From: Bradyrhizobium sp.
GTDB lineage: Bacteria > Pseudomonadota > Alphaproteobacteria > Rhizobiales > Xanthobacteraceae
Direction of reading: 5' to 3'
Length of the DNA: 36,489 nucleotides
Assembly: GCA_018971675.1 (NCBI GenBank)
Contig: JAGXAF010000008.1
Coordinates: 1 to 36,489, forward strand
Shown here one piece after another: positions 9,027 through 16,719 of this stretch. The notes beneath the pieces were generated by a model, which saw only the letters and a program-made list of their open reading frames with translations, was not told where the DNA came from and made no database searches. The translations under genes and the position numbers were made by a program. Each line of letters opens with the position of its first letter. The stretch's first letter is position 1.

Positions 9027-9805
9027 GGCTTCACCCCGGCATAGGGCTTGAACCAGCCGAGGCCGTCGATGGTCTTGCCGCGCGGGTTGTATTCGCAGCC
9101 GACAAAGCCGCGATAGCCGAGCCGGTCGAGCTCGGCGAACACAAACGGATAGTTCAACTCCTCGCCATCGGGCTCATGACGCGAGGGAATGCTGGCGATC
9201 TGGATGTGACCGATGATCGGCATCATCTCGCGCAGCCGCATGGTGACATCGCCGTGGATGATCTGGCAGTGATAGATATCGAATTGCAGTTTCAGGTTCG
9301 GGATATTCAGCTCGTTGATCAGATCGCGTGCGAAAGTAAAGTCGTTGAGGAAGTAACCGGGCACGTTCCGCGGGTTGATCGGTTCGATCACGACGTCGAG
9401 GCCGTGCGGCGCAAAGAACTCTGCCGCAAAGACGACCGATTTGCGGAACGCCGCGATCGCCTTTGGCTCGCCCCGGTTGGCGATGCCCGCCATCAGATGC
9501 ACCCGCTTGACGCCGGTCGCCTTGGCGTAGGGAAGCGCGGCATGCAGGCTCTGCTTCAGATCATCGAAGCGCTCGGGCCGCGCCGCAAAGCCCTTTTCGC
9601 CGGCGTCCCAATTGCCCGGCGGCAGATTGAACAGCGCCTGCGTCAGGCTGTTGCGCTTGAGCCGCTCGCCGATGGCGTCGGCCGAATGCTCATAGGGAAA
9701 CAGGAATTCCACTGCGGTGAACCCTGCTTTGGCCGCCACATCGAAGCGGTCGAGGAACGGCACCTCGGTGAACATCATCGAGAGATTGGCGGCGAAACGG
9801 GGCAT
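9023..9805 (-). CDS. otnI: 2-oxo-tetronate isomerase (hydroxypyruvate-isomerase family)
   Basis: A TIM-barrel sugar-isomerase family protein of 260 residues. In threonate/erythronate catabolism it converts 2-oxo-tetronate to 3-oxo-tetronate. Conserved metal-site and substrate-site segments are visible: HLMAGI, VIEPINPRNVPGYFL, LQFDIYHCQI and the C-terminal GCEYNPRG. The ATG has AGAGGA 7 nt upstream. It lies 36 bp after ltnD and overlaps otnK by 4 nt, so the three form one operon. By sequence alone it could be called hydroxypyruvate isomerase; the neighbouring kinase and dehydrogenase decide the assignment. Confidence 0.88.
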   Translation of the reverse strand: MPRFAANLSMMFTEVPFLDRFDVAAKAGFTAVEFLFPYEHSADAIGERLKRNSLTQALFNLPPGNWDAGEKGFAARPERFDDLKQSLHAALPYAKATGVKRVHLMAGIANRGEPKAIAAFRKSVVFAAEFFAPHGLDVVIEPINPRNVPGYFLNDFTFARDLINELNIPNLKLQFDIYHCQIIHGDVTMRLREMMPIIGHIQIASIPSRHEPDGEELNYPFVFAELDRLGYRGFVGCEYNPRGKTIDGLGWFKPYAGVKP

Positions 9806-9841
9806 CTTCGGTCCTCTTGGCTGTCCCTGTCCGGTACAATC

Positions 9842-10756
9842 TCACTTCGCCTCGCCCGGCAAACGGATGCCCGCGACGCGCGCATACATCCGGGCGACCG
9901 AGGCGTCGTCGTCGTGGCCCATGCCAGAGGCCGCCGTCATCAGGAACATCTGCAGCGCCGCCGCCGAGACCGGCACGGGAAATTTTGCATTGCGCGCCAT
10001 GTCCTGGACGATGCCGAGATCCTTGACGAAAATCTCCACCGCGCTGCGCGGTGTATAGTCGCCGTCGAGCACATGCGGCATGCGGTTTTCAAACATCCAG
10101 GAATTGCCGGCCGACGCCGTGATCACTTCGTAGACCTTGCGGATATCGAGCCCCTGTTTGGCCGCAAACGCAATCGCCTCGGAGGCCGCCGCGATATGCA
10201 CGCCGGCCAATAGCTGGTTGATCATCTTGAACGCCGCGCCCTGCCCCGCGGCCTCGCCGAGCTCATAAAGCTTCGCCGCCATCGCATCGAGCGCGGGGCG
10301 CGCCTTGGCAAAGGCTTTCGCGCTACCCGACGCCAGAATAGTGAGTTCGCCCTGCGCTGCGCGCTGCGCGCCGCCGGAAATCGGCGCATCCAGATAATGC
10401 CGCCCGGTCGCTTCCAGCTGTTTCGCGAGCCGGCGCGCGACATCGGGATCCATGGTCGCCGATGAAATGAATACCGCGTCCCTGGCCAGCGTCTCCGCAA
10501 CGCCATCGGCGCCAAACAGGATGGTTTCGGTTTGCGCGGCGTTCACCACCACGCCGACAACGATGTCGGCGGCCTTGGCCGCTTGCGCCGGCGTTTCAGC
10601 CCCCTTGCCGCCCTCGCCAACGAAGCGCTCGACCGCGTCTGCCGCTACGTCGCAGCCCGTGACCTCGAAACCAGCGCGGCGCAGCGAAGTCGCCATGCCG
10701 AACCCCATCGAGCCCAGCCCGATCACGGCGACGCGCGGTTTTGCGGATTGGGGCAT
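9842..10756 (-). CDS. ltnD: L-threonate 2-dehydrogenase (beta-hydroxyacid dehydrogenase family)
   Basis: An NAD-dependent dehydrogenase of the 3-hydroxyisobutyrate family, 304 residues, which would oxidise L-threonate (or a related tetronate) to 2-oxo-tetronate. The dinucleotide-binding GLGSMG is at 13-18, the substrate-binding DAPISGG at 123-129 and the catalytic lysine in GAAFKMINQLLAG at K177. The ATG at 10756 has GGGAGAG 7 nt upstream; the open frame extends to 10945 but would cross into otnC on the other strand. It is the first gene of the minus-strand otn operon and divergent from otnC. D-erythronate specificity cannot be excluded from sequence. Confidence 0.85.
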   Translation of the reverse strand: MPQSAKPRVAVIGLGSMGFGMATSLRRAGFEVTGCDVAADAVERFVGEGGKGAETPAQAAKAADIVVGVVVNAAQTETILFGADGVAETLARDAVFISSATMDPDVARRLAKQLEATGRHYLDAPISGGAQRAAQGELTILASGSAKAFAKARPALDAMAAKLYELGEAAGQGAAFKMINQLLAGVHIAAASEAIAFAAKQGLDIRKVYEVITASAGNSWMFENRMPHVLDGDYTPRSAVEIFVKDLGIVQDMARNAKFPVPVSAAALQMFLMTAASGMGHDDDASVARMYARVAGIRLPGEAK

Positions 10757-10866
10757 TTGGCTCTCCCTCGAATTTTCCGGCAGCCGGCTCGGGGCTTTGC
10801 CGTTGGGTATCACGGCTTGGCCGTGCCGCCAAAGCATGACACAAATCCGGCAAAAGAGGATTGGCG
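10757..10866. promoter_or_regulatory. Divergent promoter region of ltnD/otnC with candidate operator
   Basis: This 110-bp gap must carry both promoters of the split otn genes. It contains a perfect 15-bp inverted repeat CACGGCTTGGCCGTG at 10811-10825. One operator here could control both directions. No regulator gene is adjacent, and I see no clear -35/-10 pair. Confidence 0.45.
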
Positions 10867-11541
10867 ATGACCGAAACCAGACTGCGCGAGGAGATCTGCC
10901 GCCTCGGCCGCTCGCTGTTCGAGCGCGGGCTGACGCCGGGATCATCGGGTAACATCAGCGTGAAACTCGACGACGGCGGCACGTTGGTGACCCCGACCAA
11001 CGCCTCGCTCGGCTCGCTCGACCCGGCGCGGCTGTCGCGGCTTTCCGTCGATGGCAAGTTGATCTCCGGCGATGCGCCGACCAAGGAAGTGCCCCTGCAC
11101 GCGGCGCTGTACCAGACGCGCGGCGCCGCGCGCGCCGTGGTGCATCTGCATTCGAGCCATTCGGTGGCACTGTCGATGCTACCCGAGATCGACCCGCGCG
11201 CCGCGCTGCCGCCGATGACGGCCTACTATCTGATGAAGTGCGGGCTGACCGCACTGGTGCCCTATTATCGTCCCGGCGATCCGGCCGTCGCCGACGCCAT
11301 CAAGGGCCTCGCCGGCAAATATTCGTCGGTACTGCTCGCCAATCACGGCCCGGTGGTGTCGGGCGATACGCTCGAGGCCGCCGTGTTCGCGATCGAGGAG
11401 CTGGAAGAAACCGCCAAGCTCTATCTGCTGTTGCGCGGAATGAATCCGCGTTTTCTCACGCGGGAGCAGGTCGCGGATTTGACGAAAGTGTTTGGGCTGG
11501 AAATGCCGGAGCATGGACCACACGGGCCGCCCTCATCCTGA
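10867..11541 (+). CDS. otnC: 3-oxo-tetronate 4-phosphate decarboxylase (class II aldolase family)
   Basis: A zinc-dependent class II aldolase/adducin-fold enzyme that decarboxylates 3-oxo-tetronate 4-phosphate to dihydroxyacetone phosphate, the last step of the four-gene pathway. It has 224 residues. Motifs seen are SSGNISVK (27-33), the catalytic glutamate in PTKEVPLH (E74), the zinc ligands in VVHLHSSH (H93, H95) and a third histidine in LANHGP (H160). The ATG at 10867 has AGAGGA 6 nt upstream; a TTG 6 bp earlier is less likely. The last residues and the TGA lie inside a palindromic repeat that starts at 11527, so the C-terminal GPPSS tail is repeat-derived. Confidence 0.9.
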   Translation: MTETRLREEICRLGRSLFERGLTPGSSGNISVKLDDGGTLVTPTNASLGSLDPARLSRLSVDGKLISGDAPTKEVPLHAALYQTRGAARAVVHLHSSHSVALSMLPEIDPRAALPPMTAYYLMKCGLTALVPYYRPGDPAVADAIKGLAGKYSSVLLANHGPVVSGDTLEAAVFAIEELEETAKLYLLLRGMNPRFLTREQVADLTKVFGLEMPEHGPHGPPSS

Positions 11542-11638
11542 GGAGCCGCGAAGCGGCGTCTCGAAGGATGGCAAAAACATGCACCGTTGTCATCCTTCGA
11601 GACGCCATGCTGCGCATGGCTCCTCAGGATGAGGGCGG
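11527..11638. repeat. Long palindromic intergenic repeat (family B), copy 1
   Basis: The outer arms are a perfect 20-bp inverted repeat (11527-11546 and 11619-11638, with core CCCTCATCCTGAGGAGC). An inner pair is perfect over 15 bp (11556-11570 and 11591-11605, GCGTCTCGAAGGATG). Related copies are at 23415-23522 and, decayed, at 18942-19010. The RNA would fold into a long hairpin. It overlaps the otnC stop codon and separates otnC from the M20 hydrolase gene. Confidence 0.9.
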
Positions 11639-11699
11639 GGCCATTGTTGACGCGTCGCGTGAGGCGCGCCATTGAAACGGCTCCAGTCCGTATCGTTCG

Positions 11700-12968
11700 A
11701 TGTCGGGAATGGCCGTCATGACAAAAGTCGCTTCAAACCTGCAGATCGATTCCGTCCGCCTTTGGGATACGATTCATGAAACCGCAAAATTCGGCGCCAC
11801 GCCAAAGGGGGGCGTGCGGCGACTGACGCTGGGGCCCGAGGACAAGCAGGTGCGCGACTGGTTTCGCAAGGCGTGCGAGGCCACCGGGCTCGAGGTGCAC
11901 GTCGACGCGCTCGGAACCATGTTCGGCCTGCGCAAGGGACGCGACATGTCGAAAGCGCCGGTCGGCCTCGGCTCGCATCTCGACACCCAGCCGACCGGCG
12001 GCAAGTTCGACGGCGTGCTCGGCACGCTCGCGGCGCTCGAAGTGGTGCGTACCCTCAACGAGGCCGGCATCGAAACCGAAGCCCCGATCTGCATCGTCAA
12101 CTGGACCAACGAAGAAGGTTCGCGCTTTGCACCTGCAACGATGGCGTCGGCCGCCTATGCCGGCGACTACACCACCGACTATATATTGTCGCGCAAGGAT
12201 GCGGCAGGCGTCAGCGTCGGCGAGGCGCTCGATGGCATCGGCTATCGCGGCACGGAGCCCGTGGCACAGCGCAAGCTCGGCGCGTTCGTCGAACTGCACA
12301 TCGAACAAGGCCCGCTGCTGGAGGCCGAGAACAAGACCATCGGCGTGGTCGATCGCGGCCAGGGCATCACCTGGTACGACGGCACGATCACCGGCTTCGA
12401 AAGCCATGCCGGCACCACACCGATGCCATTGCGCCGCGATGCGCTCACCGCGCTGTCGGAGTTCGTGCTCGCGGTCGAACGCACTGCAAAAGCGCACGGC
12501 CCGAACGCCGTCAGCACCGTCGGAGAAGCCGTGATCGCCGCCCCATCGCGCAACGTGATCCCCGGCGAGGTCGCCTTTACCGTCGATGTGCGAAGTCCCG
12601 ACACCGAAACACTCGCAGCCATAGACAAGGATTTGCAGGCAGCGGCTGTCGAGATCGCCGCGCGACGCAAGGTCGCGATGACTCTGACCGCGATCTGGCA
12701 GAAGCCGCCGACCATCTTCAACGCCACGCTCGTGGATGCCGTGGAGCACGCCGCCGAGGCCATCGGCTACAGCCATCGCCGCATTACGTCCGGCGCCGGT
12801 CACGACGCCTGCAACCTCGCCAATGTCGTTCCGGCAGCGATGATCTTCGTTCCCTGCAAGGACGGCATCAGCCACAACGAGCTGGAGGACGCCACGCAAG
12901 CCGATTGCACCGCGGGGGCCAACGTCCTGATGCATACCGTGCTGGCGCTGGCCGGCGTTGCCTCCTGA
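11700..12968 (+). CDS. M20-family Zn-dependent amidohydrolase (N-carbamoyl-L-amino-acid hydrolase / allantoate amidohydrolase type)
   Basis: A dimetal hydrolase acting on N-carbamoyl or ureido groups, 422 residues. The metal-binding motifs are GSHLDTQPTGGKFDG (H93, D104), NEEGSRF (catalytic and metal glutamates E138 and E139), ELHIEQGPLLE (H200) and, near the C-terminus, SGAGHDACNL. These are diagnostic of the hydantoinase/carbamoylase branch of peptidase M20; the exact substrate is not. The first ATG at 11700 has no ribosome-binding site. An in-frame ATG at 11718 with GGGAA about 9 nt upstream is a good alternative start. It leads a run with a 2-hydroxyacid dehydrogenase and an amidase, suggesting breakdown of an amide- or urea-containing compound. 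Confidence 0.87.
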   Translation: MSGMAVMTKVASNLQIDSVRLWDTIHETAKFGATPKGGVRRLTLGPEDKQVRDWFRKACEATGLEVHVDALGTMFGLRKGRDMSKAPVGLGSHLDTQPTGGKFDGVLGTLAALEVVRTLNEAGIETEAPICIVNWTNEEGSRFAPATMASAAYAGDYTTDYILSRKDAAGVSVGEALDGIGYRGTEPVAQRKLGAFVELHIEQGPLLEAENKTIGVVDRGQGITWYDGTITGFESHAGTTPMPLRRDALTALSEFVLAVERTAKAHGPNAVSTVGEAVIAAPSRNVIPGEVAFTVDVRSPDTETLAAIDKDLQAAAVEIAARRKVAMTLTAIWQKPPTIFNATLVDAVEHAAEAIGYSHRRITSGAGHDACNLANVVPAAMIFVPCKDGISHNELEDATQADCTAGANVLMHTVLALAGVAS

Positions 12969-13003
12969 GCCGATCCCTTTCACCGCCAGAAAAGGAGGTC
13001 CCG

Positions 13004-13915
13004 GTGCGTGGAGTTTTCATCGATGCCAACGGATCGCTCGCAGATATTTTCGAGCGGCAGAACAAGGCCGGTGATCCCCTGGTCAAAGTCAACCGCAACG
13101 CCGGCATCACCGCCGATGAGATACCTGCAGCGCTCGACGGCGCCGGGATCATCATCATCGATCACACGCCGCTGCCGACCGGGATCGCGCGCCAATGCAC
13201 CGGGCTGAAGCACGTCGTATTCCTCGGCACCGGCGCGCGCAGCTACATGAACCCCGAAGAACTCGCGGAGCTCGGCATCTCCGTTCACCTGATCAAGGGC
13301 TACGGCGATACCGCGGTCGCCGAATGCGCCATTGCCCTGATGTGGGCGGCGGCGCGCGGGCTTGTGGCGATGGACCGTGAAATGCGCGCTGGCAACTGGC
13401 TGCGCCAGGACGGCATGCAGTTGACCGGCAAGACGCTCGGGCTGATCGGGTTTGGCGGCATCGCCGCCGAGGTCGCTCGCATTGCCTCAGGCAGTGGCAT
13501 GAAGGTCATCGCCTGGAACCGGACGCCGAAGACCGCGCCGAATGTCGGATTCGTCTCGCTCGAGAAGCTGCTTGCCGATAGCCACGTGGTTTCGGTTCAC
13601 CTGCTCCTGAACGACGAAACACGCGGCTTCCTGTCGCGCGAGCGGATCGCGGCAATGCGCAAGGGCGCAATTCTGGTCAACACCGCGCGCGGCGCCATTG
13701 TCGATGAGGCCGCGATGATTGACGCGCTGAACTCAGGCCACATCCGCCATGCCGGGCTCGACGTATTCAATATCGAGCCGCTGCCGACGGATCATCCGCT
13801 GATCAAGCTTCCCAACGTCACGCTGTCGGCGCACTCCGCCTTCCGCACACCGGAAGCAAGCGAGAACCTGATCCAGGCGGCGTGGGAGCATTGCCGCCGG
13901 ATCGCGACGGGCTAA
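13004..13915 (+). CDS. D-isomer-specific 2-hydroxyacid dehydrogenase (NAD-dependent)
   Basis: A cytosolic oxidoreductase interconverting a 2-hydroxyacid and a 2-oxoacid, 303 residues. The Rossmann motif is GLIGFGGIA (146-154). The catalytic triad of the family is present: arginine in VNTARGAIVDE (R229), glutamate in DVFNIEPLP (E258) and histidine in LSAHSAF (H277). The start is a GTG with a strong AAAGGAGGT 5-6 nt upstream; the frame stays open far upstream over the M20 gene, but that part is a shadow. It lies 35 bp after the M20 gene and 53 bp before the amidase, so it is probably co-transcribed with both. The substrate is unknown. Confidence 0.9.
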   Translation: MRGVFIDANGSLADIFERQNKAGDPLVKVNRNAGITADEIPAALDGAGIIIIDHTPLPTGIARQCTGLKHVVFLGTGARSYMNPEELAELGISVHLIKGYGDTAVAECAIALMWAAARGLVAMDREMRAGNWLRQDGMQLTGKTLGLIGFGGIAAEVARIASGSGMKVIAWNRTPKTAPNVGFVSLEKLLADSHVVSVHLLLNDETRGFLSRERIAAMRKGAILVNTARGAIVDEAAMIDALNSGHIRHAGLDVFNIEPLPTDHPLIKLPNVTLSAHSAFRTPEASENLIQAAWEHCRRIATG

Positions 13916-13916
13916 T

Positions 13917-13942
13917 CGTCATTGCGAGCGAAGCGACGCACG
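13917..13942 (+). repeat. End fragment of palindromic repeat family A
   Basis: TCGTCATTGCGAGCGAAGCG matches the terminal arm of the full element at 21984-22101. It sits immediately after the dehydrogenase stop, in the short gap before the amidase. Confidence 0.5.
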
Positions 13943-13968
13943 CTGCCGCGAGCGGAGAAACGGGAGAG

Positions 13969-15399
13969 ATGGGCGTGACCGATCATCAAGGGCTGGTTCG
14001 GGAAACGGCTTGTGCCGTCGTCGACAAATTAAGGGCCGGTGAAGTCACGCCGCTCGATCTGCTCGACGTGCTGGAACAGCGGATCGCCGAGGTCGACGGC
14101 AACGTCAACGCGCTGCCGACGCTATGCTTCGATCGCGCGCGCGACCGCGCCAGAGCGATGATGAAAAAGCCGGCGGGCGAGCGCGGGCTGCTCGCGGGCC
14201 TGCCGATCCCGATCAAGGATCTCACCAATGTCGCGGGCGTGCTGACGACGCAGGGCTCGCCGATCTACCGCGACACCGTCCCCGAGCGCTCCGACCTGCT
14301 GGTGGAGCACCTTGAGGGCAATGGCGGCCTGGTCTACGCCAAATCCAACACGCCGGAATTCGGCGCCGGCGCCAACACCTTCAACGAGGTATTCGGCCCG
14401 ACACGGAACCCCTGGGACACGTCGCGATCCGCGGCAGGCTCCTCGGGCGGCGCGGCGGTAGCGCTTGCCACCGGCACGGCCTGGCTCGCGCACGGCACCG
14501 ACACGGGCGGCTCGCTGCGCAGCCCTGCCAGCTTCTGCGGCATTGTCGGCATGCGCCCGAGCATTGGCCGCGTCGCGCACACACCGGTCGCCGCGATCGA
14601 CCGCAATCTCGGCGTTCATGGGCCGATGGCTCGCAATGTCGAGGATCTGGCGCTGCTGCTCGACGCCATGAGCGGCGAACATCCGGCCGATCCCCTGTCG
14701 CTGCCGCGGTTGCCGACGTCATTCCTGTCCGCGGCGCGATCCGGCAGCAAGCCGCGGCGCATCGCCTTTTCACCCGATCTCGGCATTACGCCGGTTGATC
14801 CTGAAGTGGCCGCCATTAGCCGCCAGGCCGCGGCGCGCTTTGCGGAGGCTGGCGTGATTGTCGAACAGGCGCATCCCGATTTGCGCGAGGCGCACGAATG
14901 CTTCCATGTGCTGCGCGCGTTCGATTATGCCATCAGCAAGGCAGCGCTGTTGCGCGGCCAGCGCGATCAACTCAAGCCGGAAGTGATCTGGAATATCGAG
15001 GAAGGTCTCAAACTCACGGTCGAGCAACTTGAGCGCGCCGAAGCGCAGCGGGTCGCGATGACCGGGCGTACGCTGGAATTTTTCGAGAAATACGATCTGC
15101 TGCTGGCGCCCGCGACCATCGTGGCGCCCTTCCCGATCGAAAACCGCTTTGTCTCCGAATGCAACGGCAGGAAATTCGCCAATTACATCGAATGGCTTGC
15201 CATCGTCTACGCGATCACCCTGGTATGTTGCCCCGCTTTGTCGCTGCCATGCGGATTCACGGCGTCCGGCCTGCCGGTCGGCCTGCAAATGGTCGCACCG
15301 CCGCGCGGCGAGGCTCGGTTGCTGGCCGGAGCGAAAGTGCTGGAGGATATACTGGGTCTGCGCGGCACTACGCCGATCGATCCGAGAACGCCGAAATAA
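13969..15399 (+). CDS. Amidase (amidase-signature family)
   Basis: A serine hydrolase of the amidase-signature family that hydrolyses carboxamides, 476 residues. The Ser-cisSer-Lys triad is visible: K83 in PIPIKDL, S158 in AAGSSGGAAVA and S182 in GTDTGGSLRSPASFCG. Two starts are possible: ATG at 13969, where GGAGAG lies almost against the codon, and GTG at 13975, where the same GGGAGAG is 6 nt away and so better placed. The frame extends upstream to 13882 over the dehydrogenase gene without support. Its place after an M20 carbamoylase-type enzyme and a 2-hydroxyacid dehydrogenase suggests a shared degradative pathway, not gatCAB (there are no gatB or gatC genes nearby). Confidence 0.9.
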   Translation: MGVTDHQGLVRETACAVVDKLRAGEVTPLDLLDVLEQRIAEVDGNVNALPTLCFDRARDRARAMMKKPAGERGLLAGLPIPIKDLTNVAGVLTTQGSPIYRDTVPERSDLLVEHLEGNGGLVYAKSNTPEFGAGANTFNEVFGPTRNPWDTSRSAAGSSGGAAVALATGTAWLAHGTDTGGSLRSPASFCGIVGMRPSIGRVAHTPVAAIDRNLGVHGPMARNVEDLALLLDAMSGEHPADPLSLPRLPTSFLSAARSGSKPRRIAFSPDLGITPVDPEVAAISRQAAARFAEAGVIVEQAHPDLREAHECFHVLRAFDYAISKAALLRGQRDQLKPEVIWNIEEGLKLTVEQLERAEAQRVAMTGRTLEFFEKYDLLLAPATIVAPFPIENRFVSECNGRKFANYIEWLAIVYAITLVCCPALSLPCGFTASGLPVGLQMVAPPRGEARLLAGAKVLEDILGLRGTTPIDPRTPK

Positions 15400-15489
15400 T
15401 CGCGAATTACCCGCCGAAATAGTGAAAGCTGATTTAGAGTGGCAATACCTCTCCCTTTGGGAAAGGTGAAGAGCCCAGGGAGAGCCGTC

Positions 15490-16716
15490 ATGCCAATTGA
15501 ACGCTTTCAATTCACGGGATCGGATAGCAACCAATTGGCGGCGACGCTCGATCTGCCGGACCGCGACCCAATCGCCTTTGCGCTGTTCGCGCACTGCTTC
15601 ACCTGCGGCAAGGATGGGCTGGCCGCCAGCCGCATCGCGCGTGAACTGACGGAAAAAGGCATTGCTGTGCTGCGCTTCGACTTCACCGGGCTCGGCTCCA
15701 GCGAAGGCGATTTCGCCAATTCGACGTTCTCCTCGAACATCGACGATCTCGTGCTGGCCGCCGATCATTTGCGAAAGACCCGCAAGGGTCCGGCGATCCT
15801 GATCGGGCACAGCCTCGGCGGCGCGGCGGTGCTGGCCGCAGCGTCGCGAATCCCGGACGCGAAGGCGATCGTCACCATCGCGGCGCCGTCGGACCCTGCC
15901 CATGTCCTGCATTTTCTCCAGGACCGCATCGAGGATATCCGCACGCAGGGTCAGGTCGAGGTCTCGCTCGCGGGCCGCCCGTTCAACATCAAGCGCGAAT
16001 TTCTCGACGACATCGCCGAACACAATCTAACAACGCAGGTCGCCCAATTGCACAAGGCGCTGCTGGTCATGCACTCGCCGACCGACGACACCGTCGGCAT
16101 CGACAATGCGACGCGGATTTTCGTCGCGGCCAAACATCCCAAGAGTTTCGTCTCGCTGGCGGGCAGCGATCATCTTCTGAGCAGGAAGAGTGACGCCGTC
16201 TATGTCGCCGACCTGATCGCAGCCTGGGTCATACGCTATCTCGATCCCGTCGCGCCGGAGCAAGCGGCGGGTGAAACCAGCGCAGCGCCACGCAATGTCG
16301 TGGTGCGCGAAACCCGCGACAGCAAATACCAGAACGAAATCGTCATCGGGCCGCATCATCTGTTCGCCGACGAGCCCGTCGCGGTCGGCGGCGCGGATAC
16401 CGGCCCGGGGCCTTATGACTATGTGATGGCGGGGCTCGGAGCCTGCACCTCGATAACGATGCGAATCTATGCCGACCGCAAATCGCTGCCGCTCGACCGC
16501 GTGACGGTGACGCTGAGCCACAGCAGAATCCATGCGGAGGATTGCGCCGAATGCGAAACCAAGGCCGGCATGCTCGATCAGTTCGACCGTGTGATTTCGA
16601 TGGAGGGCGCGCTCGACGCCGATCAACGCCAGCGGCTGATGGAAATCGCCGACAAGTGCCCGGTGCACCGCACCCTCACCTCCGAGATTCGCATCGTCAC
16701 CAAGGCAGCCGATTGA
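15490..16716 (+). CDS. Bifunctional alpha/beta hydrolase - OsmC fusion protein
   Basis: Two domains in 408 residues. Residues 1-255 form an alpha/beta hydrolase with nucleophile S108 in GHSLGG, an acid in SPTDDTVG (D199/D200) and H228 in GSDHLL. Residues 265-408 are an OsmC/Ohr-like domain with the two redox cysteines, C319 in GLGACTS and C390 in DKCPVH. OsmC proteins reduce organic hydroperoxides; what the hydrolase half acts on is not known. An extra C-x-x-C (C352, C355) lies in the OsmC part. The ATG at 15490 has GGGAGAG 7 nt upstream, preferred over the upstream open frame from 15439. The gene ends 3 bp from the convergent YeeE/YedE gene. The fusion is a recurrent architecture, not an assembly artefact. 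Confidence 0.92.
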   Translation: MPIERFQFTGSDSNQLAATLDLPDRDPIAFALFAHCFTCGKDGLAASRIARELTEKGIAVLRFDFTGLGSSEGDFANSTFSSNIDDLVLAADHLRKTRKGPAILIGHSLGGAAVLAAASRIPDAKAIVTIAAPSDPAHVLHFLQDRIEDIRTQGQVEVSLAGRPFNIKREFLDDIAEHNLTTQVAQLHKALLVMHSPTDDTVGIDNATRIFVAAKHPKSFVSLAGSDHLLSRKSDAVYVADLIAAWVIRYLDPVAPEQAAGETSAAPRNVVVRETRDSKYQNEIVIGPHHLFADEPVAVGGADTGPGPYDYVMAGLGACTSITMRIYADRKSLPLDRVTVTLSHSRIHAEDCAECETKAGMLDQFDRVISMEGALDADQRQRLMEIADKCPVHRTLTSEIRIVTKAAD

Positions 16717-16719
16717 CGC

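Noticed and set aside
11873..13915. Apparent 680-residue fusion ending in the 2-hydroxyacid dehydrogenase
   Set aside because: Its first 377 residues are an out-of-frame reading of the M20 gene. The true start is the GTG at 13004 with a strong ribosome-binding site.
15446..15475. CTCTCCCTTTGGGAAAGGTG hairpin before the hydrolase-OsmC gene
   Set aside because: Only four bases pair cleanly and no T-run follows; not supported as a terminator.
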